From Bathynomus jamesi (lineage: Eukaryota > Arthropoda > Malacostraca > Isopoda > Cirolanidae): 64,000 bases of DNA. Shown here one piece after another: positions 46,116 to 56,286 of this stretch (position 1 is the stretch's first letter; each line of letters opens with the position of its first letter). Both the position numbers and the translations under genes were made by a program. The notes beneath the pieces were generated by a model. It was not told where the DNA came from. It did not search any database and saw only the letters and a program-made list of their open reading frames with translations. The DNA lies in NCBI GenBank assembly GCA_023014485.1, contig JAJOZX010008815.1:1-64000 (forward strand). The letters are read 5' to 3'.

Positions 46116-47047
46116 CAGGGTGGGCGGAAAGTAGCTCCCTATTTTGGATTGGTAAAAAAATACGTATATTATCCATTTATTTCAGAAGAAATAATATGAA
46201 AAGGTAGGCATACATGGTAGGTTTTCTCTAAAATTCAATGTGGGCTCCAACTCTTTCCACCAGCTTCTGGAGCCGCCCAGGAATGGCGTCCACTGACTTT
46301 AGCAGGAACTCCGGCGGGATGGAGGACATGACTTCCCGAATTCGGTCCTCCAGTTCTTCCAATGTCCTCGGTTTGGTGCGGTACACTTCTTCCTTTACCC
46401 ACCCCCAAAGAAAGAAGTCGCACGGTGTCAAGTCGGGGCTCCTGGCTGGCCATTGATGTGGACCACGACGACCCATCCAACGCCCAGGGAAGTGGGCATC
46501 CAGCCACTCACGGACAACAAGAGCGAAGTGCGGAGGGGCGCCATCTTGCATAAATATCAGATCGTCGATGTTCTCCCATGTGCTGACAACCGGCCAGACC
46601 TCGTTTCGCAACATAGCAAGGTACCGCTCAGCATTCATGGTGTTGCGCAGAAGGAACGGGCCCACAACCTGATCTGAGGTCATACCACACCACACCGTTA
46701 CACTGAACCGATTTTGCCGTTTTTCAGCGGTAACCGTGCGACTTCTTTCTTTGGGGGTGGGTAAAGGAAGAAGTCTACCTACCGCACCAAACCGAGGACA
46801 TTGGAAGAACTGGAGGACCGAATTCGGGAAGTCATGTCCTCCATCCCGCCGGAGTTCCTGCTAAAGTCAGTGGACGCCATTCCTGGGCGGCTCCAGAAGC
46901 TGGTGGAAAGAGTTGGAGCCCACATTGAATTTTAGAGAAAACCTACCATGTATGCCTACCTTTTCATATTATTTTTTCTGAAATAAATGAATAATATACG
47001 TATTTTTTTACCAATCCAAAATAGGGAGCTACTTTCCGCCCACCCTG
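46116..47047. mobile_element. Tc1/mariner-type foldback derivative (CAGGGTGGGCGGAAAG ends)
   Basis: Ends CAGGGTGGGCGGAAAGTAGC lie inside TA tracts. Arms of about 310 bp (46116-46425 and 46732-47047) are inverted copies that both include the 3' end of the transposase gene, so the right half of the original element was replaced by an inverted copy of its left half. Confidence 0.85.
46228..46695 (-). pseudogene. DDE_3-type transposase, C-terminal half
   Basis: A 155-codon open frame. Seen are MWCGMTSDQVVGPFLL, LIFMQDGAPPHFALVVREWL (second catalytic Asp), then WPARSPDLTPCDFFLWGWVK (third catalytic Asp), then a helical tail to HIEF-stop. These match Tc1/mariner-like transposases of the DUF4817/DDE_3 group. 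The helix-turn-helix and first catalytic Asp are absent, being replaced by the inverted arm. The frame itself has no stops, which suggests a fairly young rearrangement. Confidence 0.82.
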
Positions 47048-47073
47048 TATATATATATATATATATATATATA
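47048..47073. repeat. (TA)n spacer between two transposons
   Basis: 26 bp of TA separate two TA-targeting elements; both probably used this tract as target. Confidence 0.9.
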
Positions 47074-48811
47074 CAGTACTGGCCAAATTATTAGGAATTT
47101 TTTTAAAATTTCATTTTTTGGTATAAAATGTTAAATTAAACCAATTTTAAACGTTGAAAAGTTATTTATTTCTACACAAGAATACATGGTCATTATTTAG
47201 CAATAGTTTAGTACTTAGTTTGACCCACCTTAGCTGCCATAATGGCTGCGACACGCTTCGGCATGCCATGAATCAATTTTTTGCATAATTCTTTAGTCGA
47301 ACGAAGCGTGTTTGTTCGTCAGTTGTCGTTTGGTTGTCGTGCGATGCGGGTGTGTTTCTCTTTCTTTTACGTGTCATTGTAACTACCGTTTAATTTAAAT
47401 AGTGTATTTACCCAATTTTGGCAATTATTTGTTACAGTTTTTAAGTGAATTTGAAAATGGGGCGAAAGAATGACTTGAGTCCACGGAAAATTGGGCAAAT
47501 ACAGGTTTTATTAACTACTTCTACATTTAAACAAAAGGAAATCGCTGCCAAACTCCATGTTTCACCACAGTCAGTACTTCGTATTAAGAAAAAAATGGTA
47601 TTTGGAGAAAATGTAGGCCCCAAAAGGGTTGGAAGATGCGGCAGAAAAAGGGTAACGACTCCAAGAACTGATAGACAGATTGCAATTTTGTATCTTAGAA
47701 ATAGAAGAGCTACTTGCAAAAACATTTCCAGTAGTCTAGCGGCTGATGGCATCAATATTAGTCGTAGAACAGTCAACAGGAGGCTTCTAACTGCCGGCTT
47801 CAAAGCCTACCGCCCAAGGAAGAAGCCCAGGCTCACTGAGGCTATGAAGAAGGCACGTTTTGCATGGGCAAAGGAACACATTAACTGGACTAGTGAGGAT
47901 TGGGAACAGGTAAGAATAATATTTAACATTAAATAGAATGTTAATACAGTAAATACAGTATGCATAGAAGTGTATTTACAGTACGTGATAAAACTGCAGT
48001 AAAAATATCTGTAAAGCAGCAAGTCATACTGTACTTCGTTTTAGCTGTACTTCATACGCTATGCACTGACTCTTTCACAGGGCTTTCTTTGATTGCAGGT
48101 GGTGTTCTCCGATGAGTCAACGATTGCCGTGTTTGACGATCGTGTTCAAAGTGTAAGAAGGAGGCCTGGAGAAGAATTTTTGCCTGAGTGTCTGATGAAA
48201 ACGGTGAAATTTCCACAAAAGATCATGGTTTGGGGAGCAATTTCTGTGCATGGAACTAGTCGTTTGAGCATTGTTGAGGGGAATATGAACCAAGTCAAGT
48301 ATATAGAAGTACTAAGAAGACGTCTACTGCCTCAAATAAGGGAATGGTATGGTAATAGACGTTGGATTTTTCAACAAGACTCAGCTCCATGCCACACGGC
48401 AAAGTCGGTTAAAAAATGGTGTCATGAAAATAGTGTTCGGTTGCTCCCATGTGCTGGAAATTCTCCAGACATGAACCCAATCGAAAGTTTATGGTGTATT
48501 TTAAAGGACGTAATCCATGAAACGCGGATAACAACAAAACACCAACTCATAGAGCGACTTATTCAAGTCTGGTTTCACTCTACACGTATTAAGGAATTAT
48601 GCAAAAAATTGATTCATGGCATGCCGAAGCGTGTCGCAGCCCTTAAGGCAGCTAAGGGGGGTCAAACTAAGTACTAAACTATTGCTAAATAATGACCATG
48701 TATTCTTGTGTAGAAATAAATAACTTTTCAACGTTTAAAATTGATTTAATTTAACATTTTATACCAAAAAATGAAATTTTTAAAAAATTCCTAATAATTT
48801 GGCCAGTACTG
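47074..48811 (+). mobile_element. Tc1-like transposon with ~225-bp inverted ends
   Basis: A 1738-bp element whose ends CAGTACTGGCCAAATTATTA are inverted at 47074 and 48811, flanked by TA. The left arm to about 47300 is the inverse of 48588-48811 and so includes an antisense copy of the last ~30 transposase codons. Confidence 0.93.
47457..48677 (+). CDS. Tc1-like transposase, apparently intact, one intron
   Basis: Cut-and-paste DDE transposase. Exons 47457-47909 and 48099-48677 are separated by a 189-bp intron (GGAACAG|GTAAG ... ATTGCAG|GTGGT, phase 0), giving 343 residues, the usual Tc1 length. An ATG at 47445 would add four residues. The N terminus has a paired-like helix-turn-helix (FKQKEIAAKLHVSPQSVLRI), a GRKR AT-hook-like patch and a second HTH (NISRRTVNRRLLTAG). 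The catalytic residues are Asp in VVFSDEST, Asp in FQQDSAPCHTA and Glu in SPDMNPIESLW (DD34E). No stop or frameshift is seen. With matching ends, this is the only transposase here that could be functional. Confidence 0.9.
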
Positions 48812-48879
48812 TATATACAACCAAAAGAATTAAAAAAACATCATTACATTGTTCTGTTTATTTAGACGAATTATTGGAA

Positions 48880-49200
48880 TTAATTTCATGAAATATATAG
48901 AAAATAAATATACAATCAAAACAGTTCATTCTATACACAGTTTAAACGAGGAATATATATATATATAAACAATAAAAATAATACTAGTATAAGAAATACA
49001 CAAGTTGAACGAGGAATATATATACACATTCAAAAAATAATAATATAAGAAATACACAGTTTAAACGGAGATATATATATATATATATACAATAAAATAA
49101 TAATAGTATAAGAAATACACAAGTTGAACGAAGAATGTATATATATATATATAATATATATATAATCAAAAAATAATATATAAACATCAAAATACATACA
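48880..49200. repeat. AT-rich ~60-bp tandem repeat
   Basis: Three to four diverged units of ATAAGAAATACACAAGTTGA + ACGAGGAATATATATA alternate with TA tracts, directly beside the compact ORF cluster. Confidence 0.7.
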
Positions 49201-49202
49201 CT

Positions 49203-49568
49203 TTATGTTCTACTGCGTTTAAGTAAAATACTAAACTCGCACGTGATCGAGTCTACAGTTACATCGTTGTTGCTTTGCACTACACAATAAATACGATTTA
49301 ACATTATTTCACCATTCAAGTTATAGGGATGCCTATACTCGATGAAAAGGACCTTCCTATCGTTCAATACTATTTTTGTGCCCACTTTACATTTGGTTGG
49401 CAAGGTATCTTTAAACACGGACAGAATACAATCAAAAGCACGGCCAAAGAGGGCATCGTTAGCCACAACATCATTATTAAATTCAAGTTTATAAACACTC
49501 CTTTCCAACCGAGGGTTTATTCTTACCGATCCGAGCTTTTCAATCGTGAACGCTTCTTCACAATGCAT
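49203..49568 (-). CDS. Unrecognised ORF, 121 codons (compact cluster)
   Basis: Starts ATG at 49568, 21 bp after the stop of the next upstream ORF on the same strand. Seen are a predominantly beta-type composition, CEEAFTIEKLGSVRI at the N terminus and a basic LLKRSRT end. No stop or microsatellite interrupts it, and base composition is less AT-rich than its surroundings. I recognise no family. Tight same-strand packing is unusual for this genome and recalls a DNA virus-derived segment, but that is inference. Confidence 0.4.
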   Translation of the reverse strand: MHCEEAFTIEKLGSVRINPRLERSVYKLEFNNDVVANDALFGRAFDCILSVFKDTLPTKCKVGTKIVLNDRKVLFIEYRHPYNLNGEIMLNRIYCVVQSNNDVTVDSITCEFSILLKRSRT

Positions 49569-49589
49569 AGCGGCAGTTGAAATAATCTT

Positions 49590-49892
49590 TTAAGTGCAAC
49601 GACAGCTGCTCATTATATAAAGAAATAGTTCGTCAGGGTGAACAGTGTAGATGAACTCAGCCCTGTACCGCTCAAGTCCTTTGTACCAAAGTTCATGATA
49701 TTTCGAAGAGCCTACACCTTTTAAATAAGCATCCAGTTCCAGACCATTCTCGTTTTGTTCAGTCCTACACTCGGTAAACCCGTCGAGCAGTGCTGTGTAT
49801 GCGTATTCAAGATCTGTATCAAAATAAAGCAAATCCGTAACACGCGCGTCTAATATAGGCTTCAGCTTGCGGAAACCGACGATTTCAAACAT
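49590..49892 (-). CDS. Unrecognised ORF, 100 codons (compact cluster)
   Basis: ATG at 49892. On the minus strand a TATAAATA box lies at about 49987-49995, roughly 100 bp upstream, so it may have its own promoter. Features are an N-terminal IVGFRKLKPILDARVTDL and a cysteine pair at the end (SSCRC). No known domain. It is the first of two ORFs separated by only 21 bp. Confidence 0.4.
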   Translation of the reverse strand: MFEIVGFRKLKPILDARVTDLLYFDTDLEYAYTALLDGFTECRTEQNENGLELDAYLKGVGSSKYHELWYKGLERYRAEFIYTVHPDELFLYIMSSCRCT

Positions 49893-50179
49893 TCTGTCGA
49901 GGATGATCGGTTTCGCGTAGGGACAAGAACGTTATTATCAGACGTATTCTTCCACATCAGCCGTATATCAATGCATGGCTGTTCGCTATTTATACACAAC
50001 GTACAAACAATGGCATATGAGGGGGTATCACTAATCTATTCTCTTCTTGTACCTACCTCTGCAGGTATTTTATAACGATCTTCACTCCACTTCTCAACTG
50101 CCAGGAAGACTCTATTCATCTCAACACTTAAATAACAACATTCCATTTACCAGAGTTTGTCTACAAGTCGTTTCAAGTA

Positions 50180-50496
50180 CATAGTTAATTGCACCGGTTT
50201 TACGCCTGAACACGCGCAATGACTTCGTCACGGACACATCGTACGCGGCATTGAGAATGCTGCTCAAAGGAACCTCTATCGTATTCTATTGTGAGGAGTG
50301 CACGTCCAGTCGGTTCAAGCTCTGTGATGATTATGAGCCACTGGTGGGCGGATCGGCTCGACGGGAGGTGTGGAGGAGTGAGTCACACCCTAAGCTGAGG
50401 AATCGTGTACGGTGTTGTTCCAACGTGAAAGAATCATGTGAATACCTGTTTCCCATTATACCGGGCATTCGTTTAGAGAATTTTTCCGACACATGA
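50180..50496 (+). CDS. Unrecognised ORF on the opposite strand (compact cluster)
   Basis: Open from just after a TAG near 50180 to the stop at 50496; no clear ATG before the internal Met at 50257. It contains FYCEECTSSRFKLCDDYE, then CCSNVKESCEYLF, which could form a small zinc-binding fold. The antisense frame 50331-50582 overlaps it, and only one of the two is likely real. Confidence 0.3.
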
Positions 50497-50509
50497 CGTA
50501 ATATCGGTT

Positions 50510-50824
50510 TTAATGTTTTATCACTCCCACTCCCCAGAATGTGCACCAGACATTTTCGTTCAGGGGGATTTTCCCGTAACACATTTTATTGACACTTGGG
50601 CGCACTATTTGCGAGAACATGTGCCCATATTTTTCCTTTTTGCTTAGCAGACAATACGCGTCGCTAAGTTCTATTAAAAACTCACGCAAGCCTTTAGCCA
50701 CAACCTCACTGCAAACCTCATCATAATATATATTAATGTAGTGGAAAAAATGCTTCAGATTCTCCAATATGACAAGATTTACATCCTCAGCTGCAGGGTA
50801 CGAGTATTCGGTACGATGCAACAT
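50510..50824 (-). CDS. Unrecognised ORF, 104 codons (compact cluster)
   Basis: ATG at 50824. The product is rich in aromatic and charged residues (HFFHYINIYYDEVCSE; SDAYCLLSKKEKYGHMFSQ). No domain recognised. It converges with the plus-strand ORF ending at 50496. Confidence 0.35.
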   Translation of the reverse strand: MLHRTEYSYPAAEDVNLVILENLKHFFHYINIYYDEVCSEVVAKGLREFLIELSDAYCLLSKKEKYGHMFSQIVRPSVNKMCYGKIPLNENVWCTFWGVGVIKH

Positions 50825-50943
50825 GAATAATACCGCTTGTCACACCACTCATCAACAAGACTCATTAACCATAACCGTTGCTTCTCTTCTGCACGTGTTG
50901 TTTCTTCTACTTCACGGTATATGTAAGCTTTTATAAAGTTTAG

Positions 50944-51177
50944 TCATACAACATAGTTCAGTACATCGTTTGTACCACGAAATCCTGCAATGCTCTCGCC
51001 AGAATAGCCGTAGAGTATTTGTACCTCTTGTTCCTCAAACTTTGCACGGTTCAATGTAGCTTTAAAAGTATCAAAGGAGGGAGGGATAGGGAGTCTTTCA
51101 GTATCCACCACATCTTCACACTTTATCGAATACCACTTCATAAAACTCGACCACGCAGTATTAAAGGTAGCCATCAC
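50944..51177 (-). CDS. Unrecognised ORF, 77 codons (compact cluster)
   Basis: ATG at 51177 (second Met at 51174). It contains STAWSSFMKWY-like and SFDTFKATLNRAKFEEQEVQ segments. No family recognised. The block ends about 150 bp upstream, before a (CA)n/(TA)n tract at 51335-51475. Confidence 0.35.
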   Translation of the reverse strand: MMATFNTAWSSFMKWYSIKCEDVVDTERLPIPPSFDTFKATLNRAKFEEQEVQILYGYSGESIAGFRGTNDVLNYVV

Positions 51178-51334
51178 TATTTTTCGTCTACGTGAGATTT
51201 CGTCAAATACACGTCTGACATCCAGGGCTTGCAGCGATCAGCTGTGCACGCAGGGGTAGAGATATGCCCAGGTTGTAGCAGGAGTCACGTGACCATTGGT
51301 CGATCATACAGTGGGAGGAGCTTACGACTTTTCC

Positions 51335-51429
51335 TGTACACACACACACACACACACACATTAACACAAAGGAGAAAATGAAACGCTAATTGAAACACGA
51401 GTTATTTACTAAACATATCGAATTATTCA

Positions 51430-51475
<46 letters not shown>
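51335..51475. repeat. (CA)n and (TA)n microsatellites
   Basis: CA tract at 51335-51360 and TA tract at 51432-51470. Confidence 0.85.
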
Positions 51476-51476
<1 letters not shown>

Positions 51477-51738
51477 AATACATGCAATAAATAAAATAAA
51501 CATATCGTTAACAAGTAAATAGACATATATAAATAACAATCAAGGAATATGGTATCCAAAGGGTACGGTATCATAGGTACCAGGCACCTGGTAACGTTTC
51601 CTATAGGTGTTACGGCATACCTTCGTACCCCGAAGTTCCTTCACGCCCCTAGCTTCTGCGTCCGAAAAATGTGGGTTCCTACAGTCAGTTGGGGCGGTTG
51701 ATCGCCCTCATCTTCCAAGCACACTAGATCCTTCAACG

Positions 51739-54470
51739 CAGGGCCGTTTCTAGCCATTAGGGGGCCCTAAGCAGTATACCCATTTGAGGCCCCACCCCTC
51801 CATCCACCAACTCACGCCTTACTACATCACCTCAGCACACACATACAAAAAATGGCTGTGTTAATAAAAAACAATTATGAAACAATTTTAATGAAACATT
51901 TATGTCCAAAACAACAAATATGTACTTTCAGAAGACAAACGGAAAAAAATACTCTTCATGAAATTCCTGAAAATTAGCTTATACATTATTTAGAATAAAT
52001 GACACAGAACTATGTATAAAAAAATAATGCAATTATCAACTACCAAACAATTACTAACTACGATACAATCGTGTAATAGCTAACAGTTATGCAGAACAGT
52101 TTGTATCTTCAAAATTTTTGCCTCCTAGATTTTTTTCTGGGCGAAATCATCAATAACATCATCATATGAAATCTCCCTGCCAACGTCCTGGTTGATGCTT
52201 ATGATGCCAAGGCCACTGAAGCGATCCTGCCCCATTGATGATCTGAGGTAATTCTTGATTAGCTTCATCTTAGAGAAGCTCCTCTCGGCTGACGCTACTG
52301 TCACAGGTAGAGTGCAGGCAATTCTTAGTGCAACCCAGAGATTGGGGTATAGTTCCTCCAGTTGCTTCTGATGAATGAAGGAGAGAAGCTCCAATGCAGT
52401 CATGTTGTGTGAAGGTAAAGTCGGCAAGTTCTTAATTTCGAGGGCCAGTTCTCTTCCATCAATGTCAGTCAGCTCCAGAGCTCAGTATCTTAGAGAGCTT
52501 TTCACACTTGCAGGACAAGTCTTCCTTGTTCATTGTGGTGAAGTTTAGGAGAACCCCAAATATGTCCCTCACATCATCTACTGCTTTGAATCTCTCATTT
52601 ATTGACCCGAAGGCACAATCCACCACCACATTGAAAAATTTGACTTCCAGCCTCTTTAAGGCTTCTGTAAATGGTTCGTCAGGAGCTTCGTAAGCAAAGT
52701 GCTTTTTTGTGGATCTGAGCGTCTTCTCCTTCAGCACAGCCTCCACATTCATTTCCTCCTATATGTCCCTAGCTACAACTTGTGCTGCAACAAAACCTGT
52801 GTTTCTGTAGCTGGTGAGTGAATCTTTTGTTTTTGTGAGGAGGTTGACTGCCACATCAAACTGCATTGTAGGAGACTGCAGAAGTTTGCTCACATGGTTA
52901 ACTGCATGAAGAATGTCATACCATACTACTGTGCAAATCTGAAAGCGATAAGTCCCTACCTCCTCTGCAAGTGCTTGTGCCTCAGTCCTGGCTATGGCAT
53001 CTGTGGCATTGTTTCTGACTTCCAACAGGGCCTCTCTGATGTTGTGGCTCTGGTATCGCACAGCCTCAATGCTCTTAAGCCGGCTCTCCCACCTGGTTTC
53101 ACTCCAAGACTTGAGTGCTATGTTCACGTGCTTCTTTAGGATTGTCTAATGTCCATCTCTGTGTAGCTGCTGTAAAAAGGTTGTACAATTTTTGTACGTT
53201 GCCAAAGAAGCTGATGGCATCTGTGGAAGCTTTAGCTGCATCAGCCACTACAAGATTCAGAGTGTGAGCCCCACATGGAACATAGAGTGCACGACAGTTC
53301 TCCTCTAATAACCTTGCCTGAACACCTTTGTTCTTGCCCTTCATGTTCGCTCCGTTGCCATATGACTGTCCTCTGCAGTCATCAAAGTGAATATTCAGTT
53401 CATCTAGTCTCTTCAGAATCAGAACTGATAAACCCAGGCCTGTACTTTCTGAAGCCTCAAGAAAGCCCAAGAAGTATTCTTTTATTTCTGGTGCTTCACC
53501 CATTTTAACAGTTATGATAATAATCGACATCTGTTCTTGGTGGCTTATGTCTGGAGTGCAGTCTAAAATGAGTGAGTAATATTTAGCTTGTTTTATTTCT
53601 GCAACAATGGCATCCAAGATCTTCCCACTAATGGACCCAATGAGCTCATTTTGATTGGATTATACTTAACATGTGAGAACATCTCGCCAGCTTCTTCGCT
53701 TTACCTCCATTAATGGCATTTCAGTTTGGCCAATGGTCCTCCCAGTTTTTAGCCGCAGTTCCAGATCCTTCCATGTTGCCATGTTATCTGCATGTTCTGA
53801 ACTATTTTCATGCCCTTTCAGAAGCGAACCAACGTTTATCCAGTCTGAAAGTCCATCCGTAATTAGTTTGTATGACTTCCTTGAAAACACCTTGCAGTAG
53901 AAGCAATAAAGAGCATCATTCCTTCTAGAGTACATCAGCCAGCTTCGCTTTATTTTTTTCCCATTAATTAATGTTCTGTACATGTAATGGTGAATAACGC
54001 TTCTACCGTCCTCTCTTTTAGGGAATGTGAAATCTGGACTGATTTGAAATGGTCCTCGAGACACTAGATCTGTCTTCAAGTCATCTAACAGGACGACTGG
54101 CCAGTCATACGGATCAAGCGGTGGAGCAGATCTTGGTTCTTGTTGCTCAGTAGAAATGCCTGTGTGTGTGTTTGAAGCTAAACAGAAGATGGGCCACTTC
54201 TTGGTTCATCAGGCTCTACTTCTACTGGTGTTTGAGGTTGCATAGAGGATGGTCCTGCTGTTGGCTCATGATGCTCATCAGGCTTTGCTGAGGATGGCTT
54301 TTCCAAATATTTCAGTAGTGCTCCTGAGAAGAACACAACATTACATATTCTGTTAATTTTTGCTAAAATACTCTTTCTTATCTTGTTTGATAATTTATCT
54401 GTGTGAATAGAATTTGAGGTGATGTGATCCATTAAATTTCACATTTCAAAATATTATAAATATTACAGAG
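51739..54470 (-). mobile_element. hAT element (ZMYM-like), right boundary not found
   Basis: The left end begins CAGGGCCGTTTCTAGCCATT, a typical hAT terminus, about 390 bp from the transposase stop. I could not find the matching inverse to the right of 54470, so the 5' end may be lost or diverged. Confidence 0.65.
52125..54432 (-). pseudogene. hAT transposase, ZMYM/TTF-type, multiple lesions
   Basis: In order on the minus strand: a proline/serine-rich N terminus (54432-54180); a TTF-type zinc-finger region (ALYCFYCKVFSRKSYKLI; LLKGHENSSEHADN); then, after a deletion near 53650, the DUF4371-like catalytic part (AKYYSLILDCTPDISHQEQM; VPCGAHTLNLVVADAAK; KSWSETRWESRLKSIEAVRY). Next come an in-frame TAG near 52756, a frameshift near 52455, and the C-terminal dimerisation domain (LWVALRIACTLPVTVASAER, SFSKMKLIKNYLRSSM). 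At least three frameshifts or stops make it inactive. The family is close to vertebrate ZMYM1/5-like hAT proteins. Confidence 0.88.
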
Positions 54471-54699
54471 ACTAGCTTACTCTACACGATTTCTGAGCAC
54501 TTGCCTTGCTTGATGGTCTACCTAACCTAGTTGCCTGAACTGTAATCATAAGAATATACAAGTGGCACATCTCACCTGTGCTACTGGAAAGCTTCTCCTC
54601 GTCTATTTTCTTCTTTTTCCGTTTTTCAGCTCCTGATGAATAATGTTTTCATTTTCCAAGATGCACGAAGTCACATCTAGTTAACCATAACTAATCTGC

Positions 54700-54965
54700 T
54701 AAATAATAATAATCATGATAATAATGATGATAATAATAATAACAATAATAATAATGATAATAATAATGTTTTACAATACTAGAAAAATTAAGCATTTAGG
54801 AAAGTGTAAGCATATAGTAAGAATAAAGTTAAATAATATAGAAATAAGATCTCACAATAGTTATTTACACATAACGACCAAAACGTTTCGTTTGTCTCTG
54901 TTTTATCACATTTGTCTCATACAAAAAGTTTAATTAATACGACAATAATAATAATAATAATAATG

Positions 54966-54999
<34 letters not shown>

Positions 55000-55015
55000 T
55001 AACATTAATAATAAC
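54700..55015. repeat. (AAT)n / (ATA)n microsatellites
   Basis: Two tracts, 54700-54770 and 54942-55010, of AATAATAATGATAAT type. Confidence 0.9.
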
Positions 55016-55127
55016 TTCAGCTATATTCCTAATCTTGCCTACTGTACAGAAGACATCTGGATTTCCGAAGCTTCGGAAGTCTTCACTCTCTGGTAGTACA
55101 GCTACTGAAGGTCCAGTTTAGGAGTCT

Positions 55128-55661
55128 TCACCTCCAAACAGGACAGTTACAGTTCACATGGGCCTTGAGGGAGCATCCTGAGCATCCACTCCCCTCTGAA
55201 CCGCAGAAGAAGATCTGATGCTTGCAAACGCAGACTTCACAGAGTTTATCCAGATCAGCCATCCTCTTCTCCTGGGTAGCAGACTTAATTCTCCCGTTCA
55301 CAACGTCTATCATCTCCTTCCATTTCAACAAGATCTTATATGAGAGCAATTTTTCCGTGATTGTCACAGGCGGGGAGAACTTTACATTCGATTTCCTCCA
55401 CTGTGTCATCACGAGTGAAGCCAGCTCGTCAGTCATCTCTCGGATAGGGTATTTAGACCTTTGGATGTCATGAATGAGGAACGTTTCCTCCTGCAGACGA
55501 ATCCCTCTCTGAAGAACGGCTCTCCAAGTCGGCACCTCGCTGGGAATGAACTCCTTCCCCGGGCCCACAACATCCAAGAGCTTTGAACCTGACATTTTCC
55601 TGGTTTTGGGGGCCGATTCGGCCATCACGTCTAGTCGGTGCTTATTCTCGCTCTTGTCCAA
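55128..55661 (-). CDS. Unclassified transposon-like exon, Cys-rich end
   Basis: An open exon preceded by TTTGTTACAG (acceptor at about 55664), whose own start could be MAESAPKTRKMSG at 55625. It contains LLDVVGPGKEFIPSEVPTWR, a long helical LVMTQWRKSNVKF region and a Cys-rich CEVCVCKHQIFFC, CSGCSLKAHVNCNCP segment. A GGAG|GTGAAG donor lies at the end. From memory this matches the N-terminal half of a multicopy uncharacterised protein family in arthropods, molluscs and cnidarians; the following exons are not here. Probably a truncated mobile-element gene. Confidence 0.45.
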   Translation of the reverse strand: MDKSENKHRLDVMAESAPKTRKMSGSKLLDVVGPGKEFIPSEVPTWRAVLQRGIRLQEETFLIHDIQRSKYPIREMTDELASLVMTQWRKSNVKFSPPVTITEKLLSYKILLKWKEMIDVVNGRIKSATQEKRMADLDKLCEVCVCKHQIFFCGSEGSGCSGCSLKAHVNCNCPVWR

Positions 55662-55699
55662 TCTGTAACAAATTCATATCAGTATGTTTAGTGTTCTTT

Positions 55700-56280
55700 C
55701 GCCATAAATATAGACAAGGAATATAATTTTTGGTTATAATCAGGGTTGCCAACCGGCATTTTTAATCACCAAATTAACCTAAATTTGGTAATGAATATTT
55801 ATTTTGGTAATAGAAAACTGAATCTGGCATTGCAAATTTAATTTAAAATTCGTAATAATGGTGTAACATAAGCTTAACCCTTTGTCATTCAGTACCATTT
55901 AATTTTAGCGTAGGTTCATTTTTTTACTTGAAATATGCATAGGAGGTATATATAAGCATTTTTAGCAATCTTTTTTTTGTAAGAACATTTCTAAATGAAA
56001 TAATTTATGTGTCTATTAGTCAACAAAGGTCTAATAAGGTAATTAGTGGGTGATATACGTATATAACAGTACATAAAAACAATCGTAATGAAAAATTAAT
56101 TTCATGTATCCAATTGGAAACACATGTTATCATAGACAGAAATTTACCCTATGAAAACTTTGTTTCCACTTCGAAACGAACTTTGACTAAAGTCTTTTCT
56201 TCACAGTTATTAAAAATATTACTTAAACAAAGTAAACAAGGAGCTTCCTTAATACTTCTAGAATGAAATTATAGTAAAAA
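55700..56280. other. No gene recognised
   Basis: AT-rich sequence with no convincing ORF or repeat structure. Confidence 0.5.
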
Positions 56281-56286
56281 CAAATA

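Noticed and set aside
50331..50582. Minus-strand 83-codon ORF overlapping the plus-strand frame
   Set aside because: It overlaps 50251-50496 antisense; the plus frame has the more protein-like cysteine pattern. Kept only as an alternative.
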